NCBI GenBank assembly: GCA_033239525.1
Contig: BSYO01000038.1
Coordinates: forward strand, 5,583,041-5,647,040
DNA length: 64,000 bases
Source of the DNA: Nepenthes gracilis
Lineage: Eukaryota; Streptophyta; Magnoliopsida; Caryophyllales; Nepenthaceae
Direction: 5' to 3'
In this document: positions 35,637 to 46,932 of the stretch, piece after piece
Position numbering within the stretch: position 1 is the first letter of the stretch
Layout of the letters: the number at the start of each line of letters is the position of its first letter
Program-made: the position numbers and the translations under genes
The notes under the pieces: generated by a model
Seen by the model: the letters and a program-made list of their open reading frames with translations, nothing else
Databases searched by the model: none
Told to the model about the DNA's origin: nothing

Positions 35637-36432
35637 ATTTAATACGAGCCAAGCCCAGTTTGGCAAGCTTTTCCGTACACAACAAGCAACGATCCTTTCT
35701 TTGATTTCACGCTTTTCGTAAAGTCGATCTTCTCTGAAAAGGTATCAACAGATTTAGCGCCCACCCCATGAGGAATGCGTTAGATTCTCTCTCCTTGCCA
35801 ATAATGGAGTCTAACAGTCATAAAAACACAAAAGGAAGGCAGATAATCTAGAGATCCGTTACCTACTCAGAAAAGAAACGGTCTCATCAATCATGCTAGT
35901 CAAGCCACCTAGTAAGAGAAGGCCGCCCAACGCCAGGCTAGGGATCACGCCTTCCTAGTCAAGGAAGCTCGCACTCCCCACTGTCTATATAAATCCGGAG
36001 TCTCCATTCTGAAAAAAAAGGCTTTTGGACAATCTAAAATACGCACATAGACGCCAAATACAACGAAGTACTAGAGCATACTCTCTCTCGATTGCTCACC
36101 TTCCAATCCCACTCCAAGCCTACAGATTACGGAGACTTCTCCCACTCTCTGAGAACCGTCCTCCAAAGCTTCTACGCTTTCAGGATGTAGCTTCCACTCG
36201 ATCCTTGCGAACATCCAGTCGAAAATCATACTCTCAACGAGTTACGGGAACGTCTCTACATCTACAGGCCAACACTCCTGCAAATCTCATTCTCTCTCTG
36301 TTACTTACTAGTTCACATTCTAAAGTTCGAAGGCTTGTTATTGACTTGAGCGTTGGAGTGTTTTCGCTGGGATAACATCCCGCCGGCACCTGACCTCTTG
36401 TTTATTGTAGTGGTGTGCAGGATTCGGACAAC
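35637..36432 (+). mobile_element. Tat-type LTR fragment 1
   Basis: Starts TAATACGAGCCAAGCCCAG and matches 45984..46780. It contains TATATAAA at 35986..35993, followed by a leader with CATACTCTCTCTCGATTGC. It is cut at about 36432, before the LTR end that the second copy keeps, and joins a Gypsy-3 fragment. The lineage is assigned from the second copy, which retains the primer site and gag. Confidence 0.75.
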
Positions 36433-38160
36433 ATCCAGCTAGCTTTGTTAGCTGTTCTTAGTTAGCAATTTCTTTAATCATTTTTTATTTATTATCATTC
36501 CTCCTTTGGAAATAACTTATCCAAGAAAGGACACTTCCTTGAATCAAAATTTACGCTTCTTCAATTTAGTAAGTATCTCGTAGAGTTTGTAGGATAATTT
36601 TCAAGTACACTTCATGATCATTATAACTCCTTAAGTAAATCAAAATATAATAAATAAAAACAACTATAATTGATCCTAATACGGCTAAAAAAATTGATTT
36701 ATCAAGTTCATGAATGTTGAAAGTATATTCATTAAACCAAAATGCATCTTCAAAAATTTATAGTGATCATACATTATCCTTAATGGTAATACCTCGAGCG
36801 TAAATTAATCTTGGAGAAAATGTGTGCTCCTCATGATTGGCCGAACACATTATTAATCCAAGCCAAAGGGCACTTATTCTTAATCATGACCTTGTCAAAC
36901 TCTTGATAATCTATGTGCAATCACATTGATCTGTCTTTCTTATTCACAAGTAGTATTGGAGCTCCCAGTGGTGATATGCTTCGTATGATGAATTCTTTAG
37001 CATATAATTTTTATTACTACTGTTTTAACTCTCTTAATTAAGATGGGGCTATCCTATATGGAGCTTTTATAATAACTGTGAATATTGGTACAAAATTAAT
37101 GGCAAATTGAATTTTTCTATTTAGAGGCAAATTAGAAAATTCTTTTGGAAAGAAATCTTTGAATCCTTTAATCACCAAAATTCACTTGATATGGATGTTA
37201 TGACTTCTAATAGAAGTAATGTAAGAAAGATAAGCTAGACGGTCATTTCATATCAAATGGCATGCATAAAAAGTAGAAATAAAACATGTGGACTCCCTCA
37301 TGGTATTTCCTTGATTTTAAAAGGTTCATAACCTAATATGCAAAATAGAGCTTTCTTATCGAAGCAGTTGAAGCTTATGTGATATTATACTAACTAATCC
37401 ATGTCCAAAATAATATCAAACTCATGCATCTCCAACAAAATTAAGTATATAGACAACTAAAACTTGCTAAGCTAAATGGCACATTTGGGATATATAATAT
37501 CTAATACTAAAGTCTTGTGCACCACAGTGAGTACCACCAATTCACAATTTAAAATTTTAGGAGATGAATACAATTTATAAATAAATTAAGTGGCCATAAA
37601 AGAATGCATAGACTTCAAATTAACCAACACATTTTCCATAGATTCAAAGATTAACATATTACCTTCAACAATTAATAAATTAGTTTGAGTATCTTTTGTT
37701 GTCACCATAAAAATCTTCCATGGAATAGTAGACTGTGAGCCTTTATGGAAAAGGGCACTTTTTCACCATGTAATCAAATTGAGGACAATTGAAACAAACT
37801 CTAAGTTACTTATAGTATGGTCACCCTCTATAAGTAACACGGAAAAGATTAAGTTTTACTAAAGTTCATGCTTCGAGAATTTTCATGATTAAGTTTCTTC
37901 AAAAAGTATAAGTATCACGGAAAAAAAATATTATATTATAACTAAAAATGTTGTAATTATGATAAAAAAATGATGAATCATTTTTCAAATGGATGAGAAC
38001 TAAGAATTATAAAGTTATGTGTAGAGTTTTTTTCTAAATTAAAGATTGGATCAAGGTTATAATTCAGCGGATAATATATTCTAACATGTATTAGTATATT
38101 TAGTGGACCAAACTAGGGACTCAATCTTTGATTGTTCACACCTTTAGTTAAGTAAGGCCT
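36433..38160 (-). pseudogene. Gypsy-3 pol/gag fragment (duplicate copy)
   Basis: Minus-strand remains of a Ty3/gypsy element, nearly identical to 52115..53840. Visible pieces: reverse transcriptase ISPLGAPILLVNKKDRSM (around 36930..36985), protease LEMHEFDIILDMD (around 37405..37440), and a zinc knuckle CFNCPQFDYMVKKC (around 37755..37795) whose histidine is tyrosine. Stops are common throughout. It lies directly left of the PARL2 unit, as the other copy lies left of the PARL3 unit, so it belongs to the duplicated block. Confidence 0.85.
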
Positions 38161-38432
38161 CTCCACTCTGGTCCTTGAAGAAAATAAATTTTAAGTATAT
38201 TTTGATAGGTAAGATTAAGAAAGAATAAGACAAGAAATTTAAAATAAATCACGTAAGTTTTCCTGCTCACATTTCATTTTATTGCATTTATTATGATTTC
38301 TACTCCTTTTGATATTTTTTAAATATAAAATATGCATATTTCTTAATTTATATTGTACTATATTGAATATTTAGCTCACTCTTTTACTATTTTACTAACC
38401 TCTCAGATGAGTCGCATGAGTTCTTACCTGGG
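38161..38432 (+). mobile_element. LTR fragment between Gypsy-3 and the PARL2 unit
   Basis: AT-rich stretch carrying the plus-oriented LTR landmark TTTAGCTCACTCTTTTAC and CTCTCAGATGAG (38371..38409). The counterpart at the PARL3 unit is split by the SIRE-like element (53850..53970 and 58376..58525). Source element unknown. Confidence 0.5.
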
Positions 38433-41240
38433 ATACAGGATCGGAGGATCGAGCTAATAAAAGAAGTTTAGATTATTGAATTTGATGATGATCATGGTCA
38501 TTTAATAATTCCGGATAATATTAATTATATTATATTATATTTGGATAGCGTTCGAACGGTAATTAATAGGTCTAATGTTGTATTTTAATTGATTAAATAG
38601 TTTTGGGTGATATTATCGATATTCGATTGATCATATTGTAGCATTTCAGTTTAGATAGCTTTAGAAAATATTATGTAATTTAGCTTTTGGTTAATATTTA
38701 GATCTATTAGGGTGTCCAGTATCGGCTTTGAATATCATGATAAGTTTGATCGGTTAGTGTGTGATGGATTTGTTGTATATGTTGACGAAATCTACTTTTT
38801 CATATCAAGAAGTCGATGATATGATATAAGTTTGATGATGTCGGTAATCCTAGATTTATTCGGTTAAGCTTATGAATGTATTAGTCGCCGCACATTATTA
38901 TTAGATGTCATTTCGATATTTTTGCAGGCATCATTCCTTACTTAAGGACCAATATCATATAGTTTTGGGTCAAGTGCCAGAGCCACCGATAATATGGCAC
39001 GTATTTGGGTCCTGTATATATTTTTATTTATTGATATAGGGTCAGTTGAGATATCGACGTAAAATTTAAATCCAAATGTATTTAATGGTTAATTTGTTAA
39101 TTAAGTATAAATATTATGATCTGAATTTGGGCGTGACAATTTGACTTTTACAAATTTAGATGCATGTGTGTTATCAATATGACCACGATTGACCCTATAT
39201 TAAATGATTAGTTTTAGCACGTTTTCTATTAAATGCATCAATTCAAATGTACAGTTATGGTATAGGTTCAATGGAACCATATAATCTCAAGTATGATCAC
39301 ACATCCAAAAATTTATGAGACTCGGGGATTTCAGAACTAGGTGTTTGATACCCTCTTGAGAGATCAATACTCTAACTAGATGAAGTCAATCAAGGCACGA
39401 CTATTACTAGTTTCCTAACTTATCAAACCTTGAGGATGCTACATCTGCATAAGTGACGATAAATTTTTCATGAGATACGTATGATCAGTTAGATGGTCAA
39501 GGACTATTACCGATAATGATAGTCTAAGGACTTGTAATCAATTCAGTTATCTTATAATTAAAGATTCATGGACGTACATTTAGGGATAATCTCTCTAATT
39601 GACATCAATTTTAAGCAACATCCAGCCAAATAAATCAAGTTAACTAATATCAAGCAAAGGAAATCACCAAATCACATGAGCCAAGAGATATCTAATCAAA
39701 TAATTCATTAACAATCCGATGGTAGGAATCTAGATGCCCCACAGCGGATACATATTGACACATATACTAGTCTAATAAAAGAGAGACACATGAATGGTGA
39801 TACAACTAGTGGTATAAGGCATTAGGAAAAATTACCTTGATGAAAAATTTTTTTGGCTTAAGAAGTATTGTAAAATATGGATACCAAGATGGTTTCTCAT
39901 GTTAAAGATAGTGGCCAATATAGATTTCATTAATACCTTTTGAAGAAATGTAATGGCACCTAAATGAACTCTCCTCTCTTTGATTCACAAAAGACTAAAT
40001 AATTTACAAAATATACGTAATACTATCAAATATTAAGATTTGGAATTCAAATAAAAATAGAATGAGAGTAGCTCTATTTATACTAAGCTATGAAACAAAA
40101 TATTATGAAGTGAATAAAAGCTATCAAACTGTCAAAGAATCTTTATTGAACAATAATAAAGTAGGTCATGATTGACATGACAAGATAACAATAAAAGGTG
40201 AATTGAAAGATTTAAATGGTTGGATATCCGAATAATAAATAAGATGATTAATTATACCGAACGATTGGTGCATTGAGAGATAAATTTGACTAAGCAGTTA
40301 AGTTAATTAAGTAATTAATACTCTTTCTAGTCAAGAATAATAATCAGACTAATTGTCTCCAAAAAGCTACTCAATTATTATATAATAAATAGTTGATTTA
40401 TTTAATTCTCAATCAAAATAATCATTCAAATCTTGGTCAATTACTCATCTTTAGAAAATTGTCATTAATTGGTAGTATTGTTATCAATACACTCAATTTT
40501 TCTAAAAATTGGGATGAATTCGAATAACAAAATAGAGCTTTGGCCCTTTCATCACTTGATTATTTGCAAATTATGGAACCTAGTCCTTTATCTTTCATTC
40601 TCTCACATGCTCATAATCTTTACAGCTTTTTTACTTTCAAGAATAAATTATAAATTTAAGCGGCAAATAATATATGAGAGAATAGTCCTATACCTTTTTA
40701 AACTCTTATTTGAAATTATAGTTTGTAAGATTTCAATATAAGGTTTGATATCTTGACTCAACTTTACTCAAATTATTATCTAAATTTCAGGTACATATTA
40801 ACATTTATTATAGATAATTTATTTACAATAGATTTTAATGAGCATTTATGGTTTGAGTTATTCATAAGGTTAATTTGGGTTAGGTCAAATGATTGGGGTT
40901 AGAGTCGTCACGACCTTTCAGCCGCTACTTACCAGTATCTGTCAGCTATAATATTTTGAAAGGGCTTCCCGATTTGTAAAAGATCGTGGTGGAACAAACA
41001 AGAAGCTATGGTTTATAATTGATGTAACCCGATTTTCGGAAATTGATTCAAACAAGTCCTTATTCAGTACTTTCCATTCACAAACAAAACATAAGACTAC
41101 AAATCTTCTTAGCTATTTTCCATGATTTTTCAATGAGTCCCTTTTCCTGAAATTCTCTCCAAACCAGATGGGAATCTATTTTAAAGAAAGTTCTTCTTTC
41201 AACTCAACAGATATACTTAAAAGAGTGCTTGCGGGATAAG
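38433..41240 (-). repeat. PARL2 unit: 3' flank of the reductase gene
   Basis: 2.8 kb matching the flanks of PARL1 and PARL3. No convincing ORF. Only scattered substitutions separate it from 25148..27590, whereas the last 350 bp nearest PARL1 carry many indels. Confidence 0.85.
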
Positions 41241-42257
41241 CTACAGATCATAGTCTCTCCAGAAAGTTTTTCCACAAGAAGGATCGAACAAATCGTTTTT
41301 GGCCTTCAAGCTCTCAACGGTCTCCCGGAGGCTTACTTTGAGGGGAATGTAGTCGATACCCAAGCTTTTGGCTCTCTCTTTAGAAACCTCGTATGTTGGC
41401 ATGAAAGGGTTGCTATCCGAGCACTCAATAGGAAGCCGGAGATCAGGATAAAGCTCACGAAGGATCTTCACGACTTCCGAACAGTGGACGACGCTTTCAA
41501 CTAGGCAATATCTTCCATTAGCCGAAGGAATCTCAAACGCTTGGATATGTGCACTAGCAACATCTCTAACATGCACCCACCCAAGGGCTAGATTTGGATA
41601 GGTCTTCGCTCCGCTAATCAATTCTAAAATCGAAGCAACACTCGTGTTGAGCGTTGGCTGCGGCAGAGGACCGATGACCACTGCCGGGTTTATTGTGACC
41701 ATATCGATACCTCTTTCTTTGGCAAGTTTCCAAGCAGCCTCCTCAGCCAGAGTCTTTGCGAGCAAATACCACATCTTTGCTTCTTTACATACCTCAGGGT
41801 CGGAAAACCAGCTCTCATCGACAACCACCCCAGGAGTCCGAGGCCTTCCGTTGTATTCGACGGCAGCCATCGAGGATGTCAAAACCACTCTTTTGACGGA
41901 TGCAAATTTTGCACAGGAACTAAGGACGTTAAGCGTGCCCTTTACTGCAGGATCGAGTAACTCTGCCTGCGGATCTTTAACGTGAACAGTCACCGGGGAT
42001 GCAGTATGAAAAACACCTTCACACCCATCAATAGCAGAGTCGAAGGAACCGTCCTCCAAAAGGTCGGCTCTGAACAGGTGAAGTCTTTCGTTAGCTCCAT
42101 CGAGTGCGAGCAGGTGCTTTGTTTTCCTGGGATCGCTGAGGTCGCGTACAGTGGCTTTGACGATGTAGCCGCGGAGAAGCAAGAGCTTGACAAGCCATGA
42201 AGCGATGTAGCCGGACGCGCCTGTGACGCACACTGTCTTCTTCCCTTCTTCGCTCAT
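41241..42257 (-). CDS. PARL2: NADPH-dependent reductase, phenylacetaldehyde reductase / CAD-like (intact, single exon)
   Basis: 338 residues from ATG 42257 (A at -3, purine-rich context) to TAG 41241..41243. It is an extended short-chain dehydrogenase/reductase. N-terminal Rossmann motif TGASGYIAS at 12..20; VRD at 37..39 with the arginine expected for NADPH; VFHTASP at 82..88; LTSSMAAV at 126..133 with the catalytic serine; catalytic Tyr164 and Lys168 in [14 protein letters not shown] at 190..197. True cinnamoyl-CoA reductases carry NWYCYGK at the catalytic site and this protein has MWYLLAK; it also lacks dihydroflavonol reductase features. As I recall the family, the closest group is phenylacetaldehyde reductase / CAD-like, which reduces aromatic aldehydes such as phenylacetaldehyde to alcohols in the cytosol. 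Family length is about 320 to 330. Relatives have several introns; this copy has none, so it may be a retrocopy. Substrate is inferred. Confidence 0.88.
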   Translation of the reverse strand: MSEEGKKTVCVTGASGYIASWLVKLLLLRGYIVKATVRDLSDPRKTKHLLALDGANERLHLFRADLLEDGSFDSAIDGCEGVFHTASPVTVHVKDPQAELLDPAVKGTLNVLSSCAKFASVKRVVLTSSMAAVEYNGRPRTPGVVVDESWFSDPEVCKEAKMWYLLAKTLAEEAAWKLAKERGIDMVTINPAVVIGPLPQPTLNTSVASILELISGAKTYPNLALGWVHVRDVASAHIQAFEIPSANGRYCLVESVVHCSEVVKILRELYPDLRLPIECSDSNPFMPTYEVSKERAKSLGIDYIPLKVSLRETVESLKAKNDLFDPSCGKTFWRDYDL

Positions 42258-43362
42258 CTTCTCATGCGCCTCTCTGGTAGTAGGTTCGATCTCTGATCTT
42301 AATGTAGCGTCCTTGCCGTGGAAAAGGAGGGGTGAACTTTGCTTTCTTCTTATTGTGAAAAAAGAAACAGTATGTAATAGATATTGAGGAGGGTTGCGAC
42401 CCAGGTCTGCGTGAATTTAAAATCTAATAATTTGTACAGTATATAAAAAAATGATTTTAATTTTATTTTAATTTTATTATTTAAAAAAAAAAAAATAGAA
42501 GTTGTCAAATTTAAAATCTAATTTTTCCTGCTATCGTCGCTGGGGTTACCAAGCCTACCCGCTGTTCTCTATGTGATAGATGAAACAGACGTGTGCGAAA
42601 GACAGAGTTGACTGCCAGCCAACCCATTGGTGCGGAAAAAAGCAAGCTGGAAATGTTTGGCTGTGTGGTTGCTATCTAATAAGATGACGTGAATTGTGGT
42701 GGCGGTCATATGATTACTCCCCGAAAGTCTTCTAAGACGAAGTCACCGCGGACAAATCCAATGCCTGCTTCGGGGACAAAGGCTTTCAGTGTGACGGAGA
42801 TTTCCATTGTTTCAGTGTTATGACTGTGAAATCCTTCATATCCTTCTTTTTCCAAAGGCTAGTTTGAAAATTCGTATTTATTAATCCAAATATTCTCATT
42901 TGTGTGGTGATTCATAAATCTCATATTATATGGTGTGTTTTTTTTTCTAAAATCTTTATACTTAAACATTAAATTAAAAAAAAAAAAAGAGTAGAGTCAT
43001 ATTTCTCCACAAAAGAGGTAGAATTTTTAAATATTGTTTTATTTGGTATGCTTTTTTGTTGTATTCTTTGACCTTTTCATCGGACTGCTTCAAAAACATT
43101 AATAATATATAAATTTTTCATAAAAATTGACTATTTAGAAAGAATTTTGATGGGCAGGTCCATAGCTAGCAGGCCCAATAAAAAAAGCGGCCCAATAAAA
43201 AAGGCAGTCCAAAGTCTAGAAAAGCTCAGACGCGCATTAAACGGTCAATGCGGTAATATTGACCGCCCGAAGCACAAACAGACGGCCAATGTGTTTTTTC
43301 AAAACGATCAATATTTCTGTTGGCCGGAAGTACTGTAGTAGCAGGCCACGAAAAGACATTAA
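42258..43362 (-). repeat. PARL2 unit: 5' flank, presumed promoter region
   Basis: Upstream of PARL2, about 1.1 kb matching the PARL1 5' flank (34568..35632). A minus-strand TATATA at about 42439..42445 is the best TATA candidate, some 180 bp from the start codon, but the region is AT-rich and the call is weak. No introns or other exons were found here. Confidence 0.6.
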
Positions 43363-43367
43363 ACCTA
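43363..43367. repeat. ACCTA target site duplication of solo LTR, left copy
   Basis: Identical to 45982..45986. The PARL1 unit shows the corresponding empty site near 35630..35640. Confidence 0.9.
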
Positions 43368-43714
43368 TATGACGACCCAGATTCTTAAACATAGAAAGTT
43401 CCAGTCATCGAGTCAAAATAATCAAAGGATAGAGGAAAAAAACTAAAGGTTATCCGGTCAACTGCGTTGACCGAAAAATATAAAAACAGCCTTAGAGCAT
43501 TAAGGCCGGAGTGCGTTGTGTGAAGTAAGGCCGAAGTGGCCTGACGATCGGAGTGGCCTTGTGTGAGGAAGAAGAAGTCCGTCTTTTCTTAGCATAAAAG
43601 AAGTCCGTCCTCCTTTAGTGTAAAAGCAGTCCGACCTTTCACTTAAGCTGAAATCAAGTCCGGCCTAGTGTGTTGACAAAATCGGAGTAGAATTGTGGAT
43701 GCAAGGAAAAGAAA

Positions 43715-43915
43715 TCTGAAGTTTATGAAAAGGTGATGGACGGAGTGAATAATAAGAGGAAGTTGACCGGAATTGGAGATGTTGACCCGATTTGAAGGGA
43801 TTGGCTGGATTTGAGGGTGTTAACCGGAATTGAAGAATATATTGACCGGATTGGAAGAGTTGACCGGATTTGGAGATGTTGACCGGAATTGAAGAGGCGA
43901 CCGGCAGCATTGGCA
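43715..43915. repeat. Degenerate TTGACCGGAATTGGAGA repeat
   Basis: About eight imperfect copies of TTGACCGGA(A/T)TTG(A/G)AGA-like units with variable spacing, inside the solo LTR. A 83-residue minus-strand ORF over it is a by-product of the repeat. Confidence 0.65.
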
Positions 43916-44360
43916 ATAAATAAGGAGCAGTTGGTTGGAATAAATTAATAGAATTAAAGACAAAAGTAAACTTCAGTTAGAATCCAATTAGGCGGCGACC
44001 AAAAAGGAGTAGGTAAACTAATCTAGTTACTCCCACCTACCGTCTGTAAACAAGTATGAGAGTAAGTAACCTACCTCTACTTACCCACCTGCTCCCTTCT
44101 CTTTATATATCGGACCTAGTTGAGGGGTAGTGGGGAGTTTCTGGCGCCAAGGAAGAATAAGGAGCGATGAAGGAGGGAAGAACTTTGAGGCAGTTGGAGT
44201 GGACAATCAGGCAAGTGTACCTCGGATGCCGTTTTTAAATTCATGCTTTGAGAGTATTGCAAGTATACTCTGCTCTGTTTTGAGGTTCATGCTTTACTGC
44301 ACGTGTACTCTGTTTTAAAGTTCCTGCTTTCTCCATTAAATATCGACCGTCTGCATTGTA

Positions 44361-44697
44361 AAATGAACTTGGCTACATGAAAATTGAACTCGGATTCCTA
44401 TTTATGTAAAATGAACTCGGTTTCCAACATATAAAATGAACTCCAGTCCCTTAATATGAAAATGAGCTCCGACTTCGTAATAGAAAATGAGATCCGGCTT
44501 TGTGTAGAAAATAAACTCTGGCCTTAATATGAAAATGAGCTCCGGCTTCATAATAGAAAATGAGGTCCGGCTTTGTGTAGAAAATGAGTTCTGGCCTTAA
44601 TGTAAAGGGAACTCCGGCCTCAATGTAAAATGAACTCCGGCTTTGTATTGAAAATGAACTCCGGCTTTAAGAAAATAAGCTCCGTCATTTGAGTAAA
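44361..44697. repeat. 24 to 26-bp tandem repeat (AAAATGAACTCCGGCTTT type)
   Basis: About a dozen units beginning AAAATGA(A/G)CTCCGG, with alternating tails (TTTGTGTAG, CTTAATATG, CATAATAG) suggesting a higher-order pattern of three. Confidence 0.8.
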
Positions 44698-44747
44698 AAA
44701 CACTCTGTCCGCTCTGTCCTCATGGGCGTTAAGCTAGGAGGAACATA

Positions 44748-45210
44748 GGCCTACCTTCGGGTGGCACACAGTACAGATATCCCTCGATATGGGATATATA
44801 TGACATGATAGGCCGACCTTCGGGTGGCACACAGTGCAGATATCCCTCAATATGGGATATATATGACATGATAGGCCGACCTTCGGGTGAAAAACAGTAC
44901 AGATATCCCTCGGTATGGAATATATATGACATGATAGGCCGACCTTCGGGTGGCACTCTGTACTGATCCTTCGAGATGAGATACTTCTGTTACTGGCTTG
45001 CCTTCGGGAGGCACTCTATTCTGATCCCTCGAGATGGGATACTACATTACCCATGGCCTACTTTCGGGTGGCACTCAGATCGATCCTCGAGATGGGACTA
45101 CATCGGGTCTACCTTCGGGTGGCATACCGTACCGATCCCGTGAGGGATACCGTTACCGGCCTACCTTCGGGTGGCATACCGTATCGATCCCGTGAGGTGG
45201 GATACCCACA
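44748..45210. repeat. 63-bp tandem repeat decaying into shorter copies
   Basis: Units starting GGCCGACCTTCGGGTGGCAC begin at 44748, 44811, 44874 and 44937, exactly 63 bp apart. Five further, shorter copies follow to about 45210. Because 63 is a multiple of three, the minus strand has a 75-residue ORF (44729..44956) made of a repeated 21-residue unit. Confidence 0.9.
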
Positions 45211-45316
45211 TGACAGTTACCGGCCTTAGATTGTGTGAAGTGAACACAATCTATCCTCGATTATTCGCCCCCTCAGCTAGTAGGGCATACTGGCAGGGTC
45301 TGTACCGATACAATAT

Positions 45317-45400
45317 GAAGTACCGATTACCGAATATGAAGTACCGATTACCGAATATAAAGTACCGATTACCGAATATAAAAAACTGTTACCGATATGA
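45317..45400. repeat. 21-bp tandem repeat (GAAGTACCGATTACCGAATAT)
   Basis: Three to four units with period 21 starting at 45317, 45338 and 45359, then degenerating to 45490. Confidence 0.85.
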
Positions 45401-45981
45401 TATGTACTATTCACCGTTTATCATACCGACTACCGATATGTTATGTTACTGTTTACCATTTACTGTACCGATTACCGTTTCCTGAAATATAGTACTGTCA
45501 AGGTATGTTTTCTCTATTTTTCTTAGATTGCATCCTGATTAATCGTTCTGTTTATGCACAGTTACATGACCATTCTGCATCATCGTTTTACTACTCATAT
45601 GCATGTACCTTGTTGGGCCTCGGCTCACTGTTTTATATTTTTCCCTATAGATGAAGTTTTAGAGCTTGTGCTTGACAAGTTGGAGTGACTAGGACTTGTC
45701 TGAAGGATTAAAGACCTCGGAAGCTTATTTTGGAGAAATATTATTGTAATGACTTGATGGACTTTTATGGTTAAACATTTTGGCTATGTACTCAGAAATA
45801 AATATCTTGGAATGAATATGTATGCTTCCGCAAGTGTTAGAATAACTTCCGCTATACTTATTATGGGTCCTAGATGGCATCTGTGATCCTGTGTTGCACC
45901 CAATTGGTTTAGTTGGGTTTTCAATTGTGTTTCTGTTTGACAGAAGCTTTTAAGGATAAAAAAAAAATCCATTCCGTCACA

Positions 45982-46852
45982 ACCTAATACGGGTTAGGCC
46001 CAGTTTGGCAGGCGTTCCCGTACACAACAAGCAACGATCCTTTCCCTCAATTCACACTTTCCGTACAGTCGATCTCCTCTGAAAAGGCATCAATAGATTC
46101 AGTACCCACCCATGAGGAATACGTTAGATTCTCTCTTCTTACCAATAATGAAGTCTAATGGTCACAAAAACACAAAAGGAAGGCAGATAATTTGGAAATC
46201 GATTACCCGCTTAGTAGGGAAATGATCACATCGGATCACGCTAGTCAAGCCTACCTACTAAGAGAAAGCTGCCGAATGCCAAGCTAGGGATCATGCCTTC
46301 CTCGTCAAGGAAGGTCGCACTCCCCGCTGTCTATATAAACCCAGAGTCTCTACTCTAAAAACAAAAAAACTTTTTAAAAATCTAAAATACGCACATAGAT
46401 GCTAAATACAATGAAGTACTAGAGCATACTCTCTCTCGATTGCTCACCTTCCAATCCCACTCCAAGCCTCCAGATTACGGAGACTTCTCCCGCTCTCTGA
46501 GAACCGTCCTCCAAAGCTTCTACGCTTTCAGGACGTAGCTTCCACTCGATCCTTGCGAACATCAAGTTAGAAATCATACTCTCAATGAGTCACGGGAACG
46601 TCTTTACATCTACAAGCCAATACTCCCGCAAATCTCATTCTTTCTCTCTTTTACTTACCAGTTCACCTTCTAAAGTTCGAAGGCTCGTTATTGACTTGAG
46701 CGTCGAAATGATTTTGGTAGGACAACATTCCGCCGGCACCTGATCTCTTGTTTAGCGTCGTGGTGTGCAAGATTCGGACTCGGTGAATAGAACCGGATCC
46801 AATCAACTAGGCGAATCCGAATCTATTCGAAGTTAGATCCAAGTATATATCA
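45982..46852 (+). mobile_element. Tat-type LTR 2 (3' end intact)
   Basis: Matches fragment 1 (35637..36432) and continues to the LTR end ATATATCA at 46852. TATATAAA at 46332..46339 is a likely TATA box. Its left end is not TG, so it is truncated or the true start is not recognisable. Confidence 0.75.
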
Positions 46853-46866
46853 TTGCGCCGTTTGTG
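46853..46866 (+). other. Primer binding site of the Tat-type element
   Basis: TTGCGCCGTTTGTG directly after the LTR. The family site in Tat/Ogre-type gypsy elements is TGGCGCCGTTTGTG, so there is one mismatch. Confidence 0.75.
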
Positions 46867-46932
46867 AAAAACGCTTACAAAAAGTCAACTGCATCTCCCA
46901 AAAACTCTCTTCCATTAACACTCTTAAACAAA

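Larger units (their letters stand above)
43368..45981 (+). mobile_element. Solo LTR with internal tandem repeats (LTR0 family)
   Basis: 2614 bp between two ACCTA copies. It starts TATGACGACCC (the expected TG is TA here) and ends CCGTCACA. It is the reverse-orientation relative of LTR0 at 1..3370. Plus-oriented: TTTATATATC near 44101, and the block CGGCTCACTG and TTCCCTATAGATGAAG near 45621..45656. It contains four kinds of tandem repeat. No internal element sequence accompanies it. Confidence 0.9.

Noticed and set aside
41229..41504. 91-residue plus-strand ORF opposite the end of PARL2 (also at 62439..62714)
   Set aside because: Conserved only because the antisense reductase is conserved; no start context or domain.
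41644..41985. 113-residue plus-strand ORF opposite PARL2
   Set aside because: Antisense shadow of the reductase frame.
41241..42257. Calling PARL2 a cinnamoyl-CoA reductase or dihydroflavonol reductase
   Set aside because: The NWYCYGK signature of true cinnamoyl-CoA reductase is MWYLLAK here, and dihydroflavonol reductase motifs are absent; the phenylacetaldehyde reductase / CAD-like group fits better.
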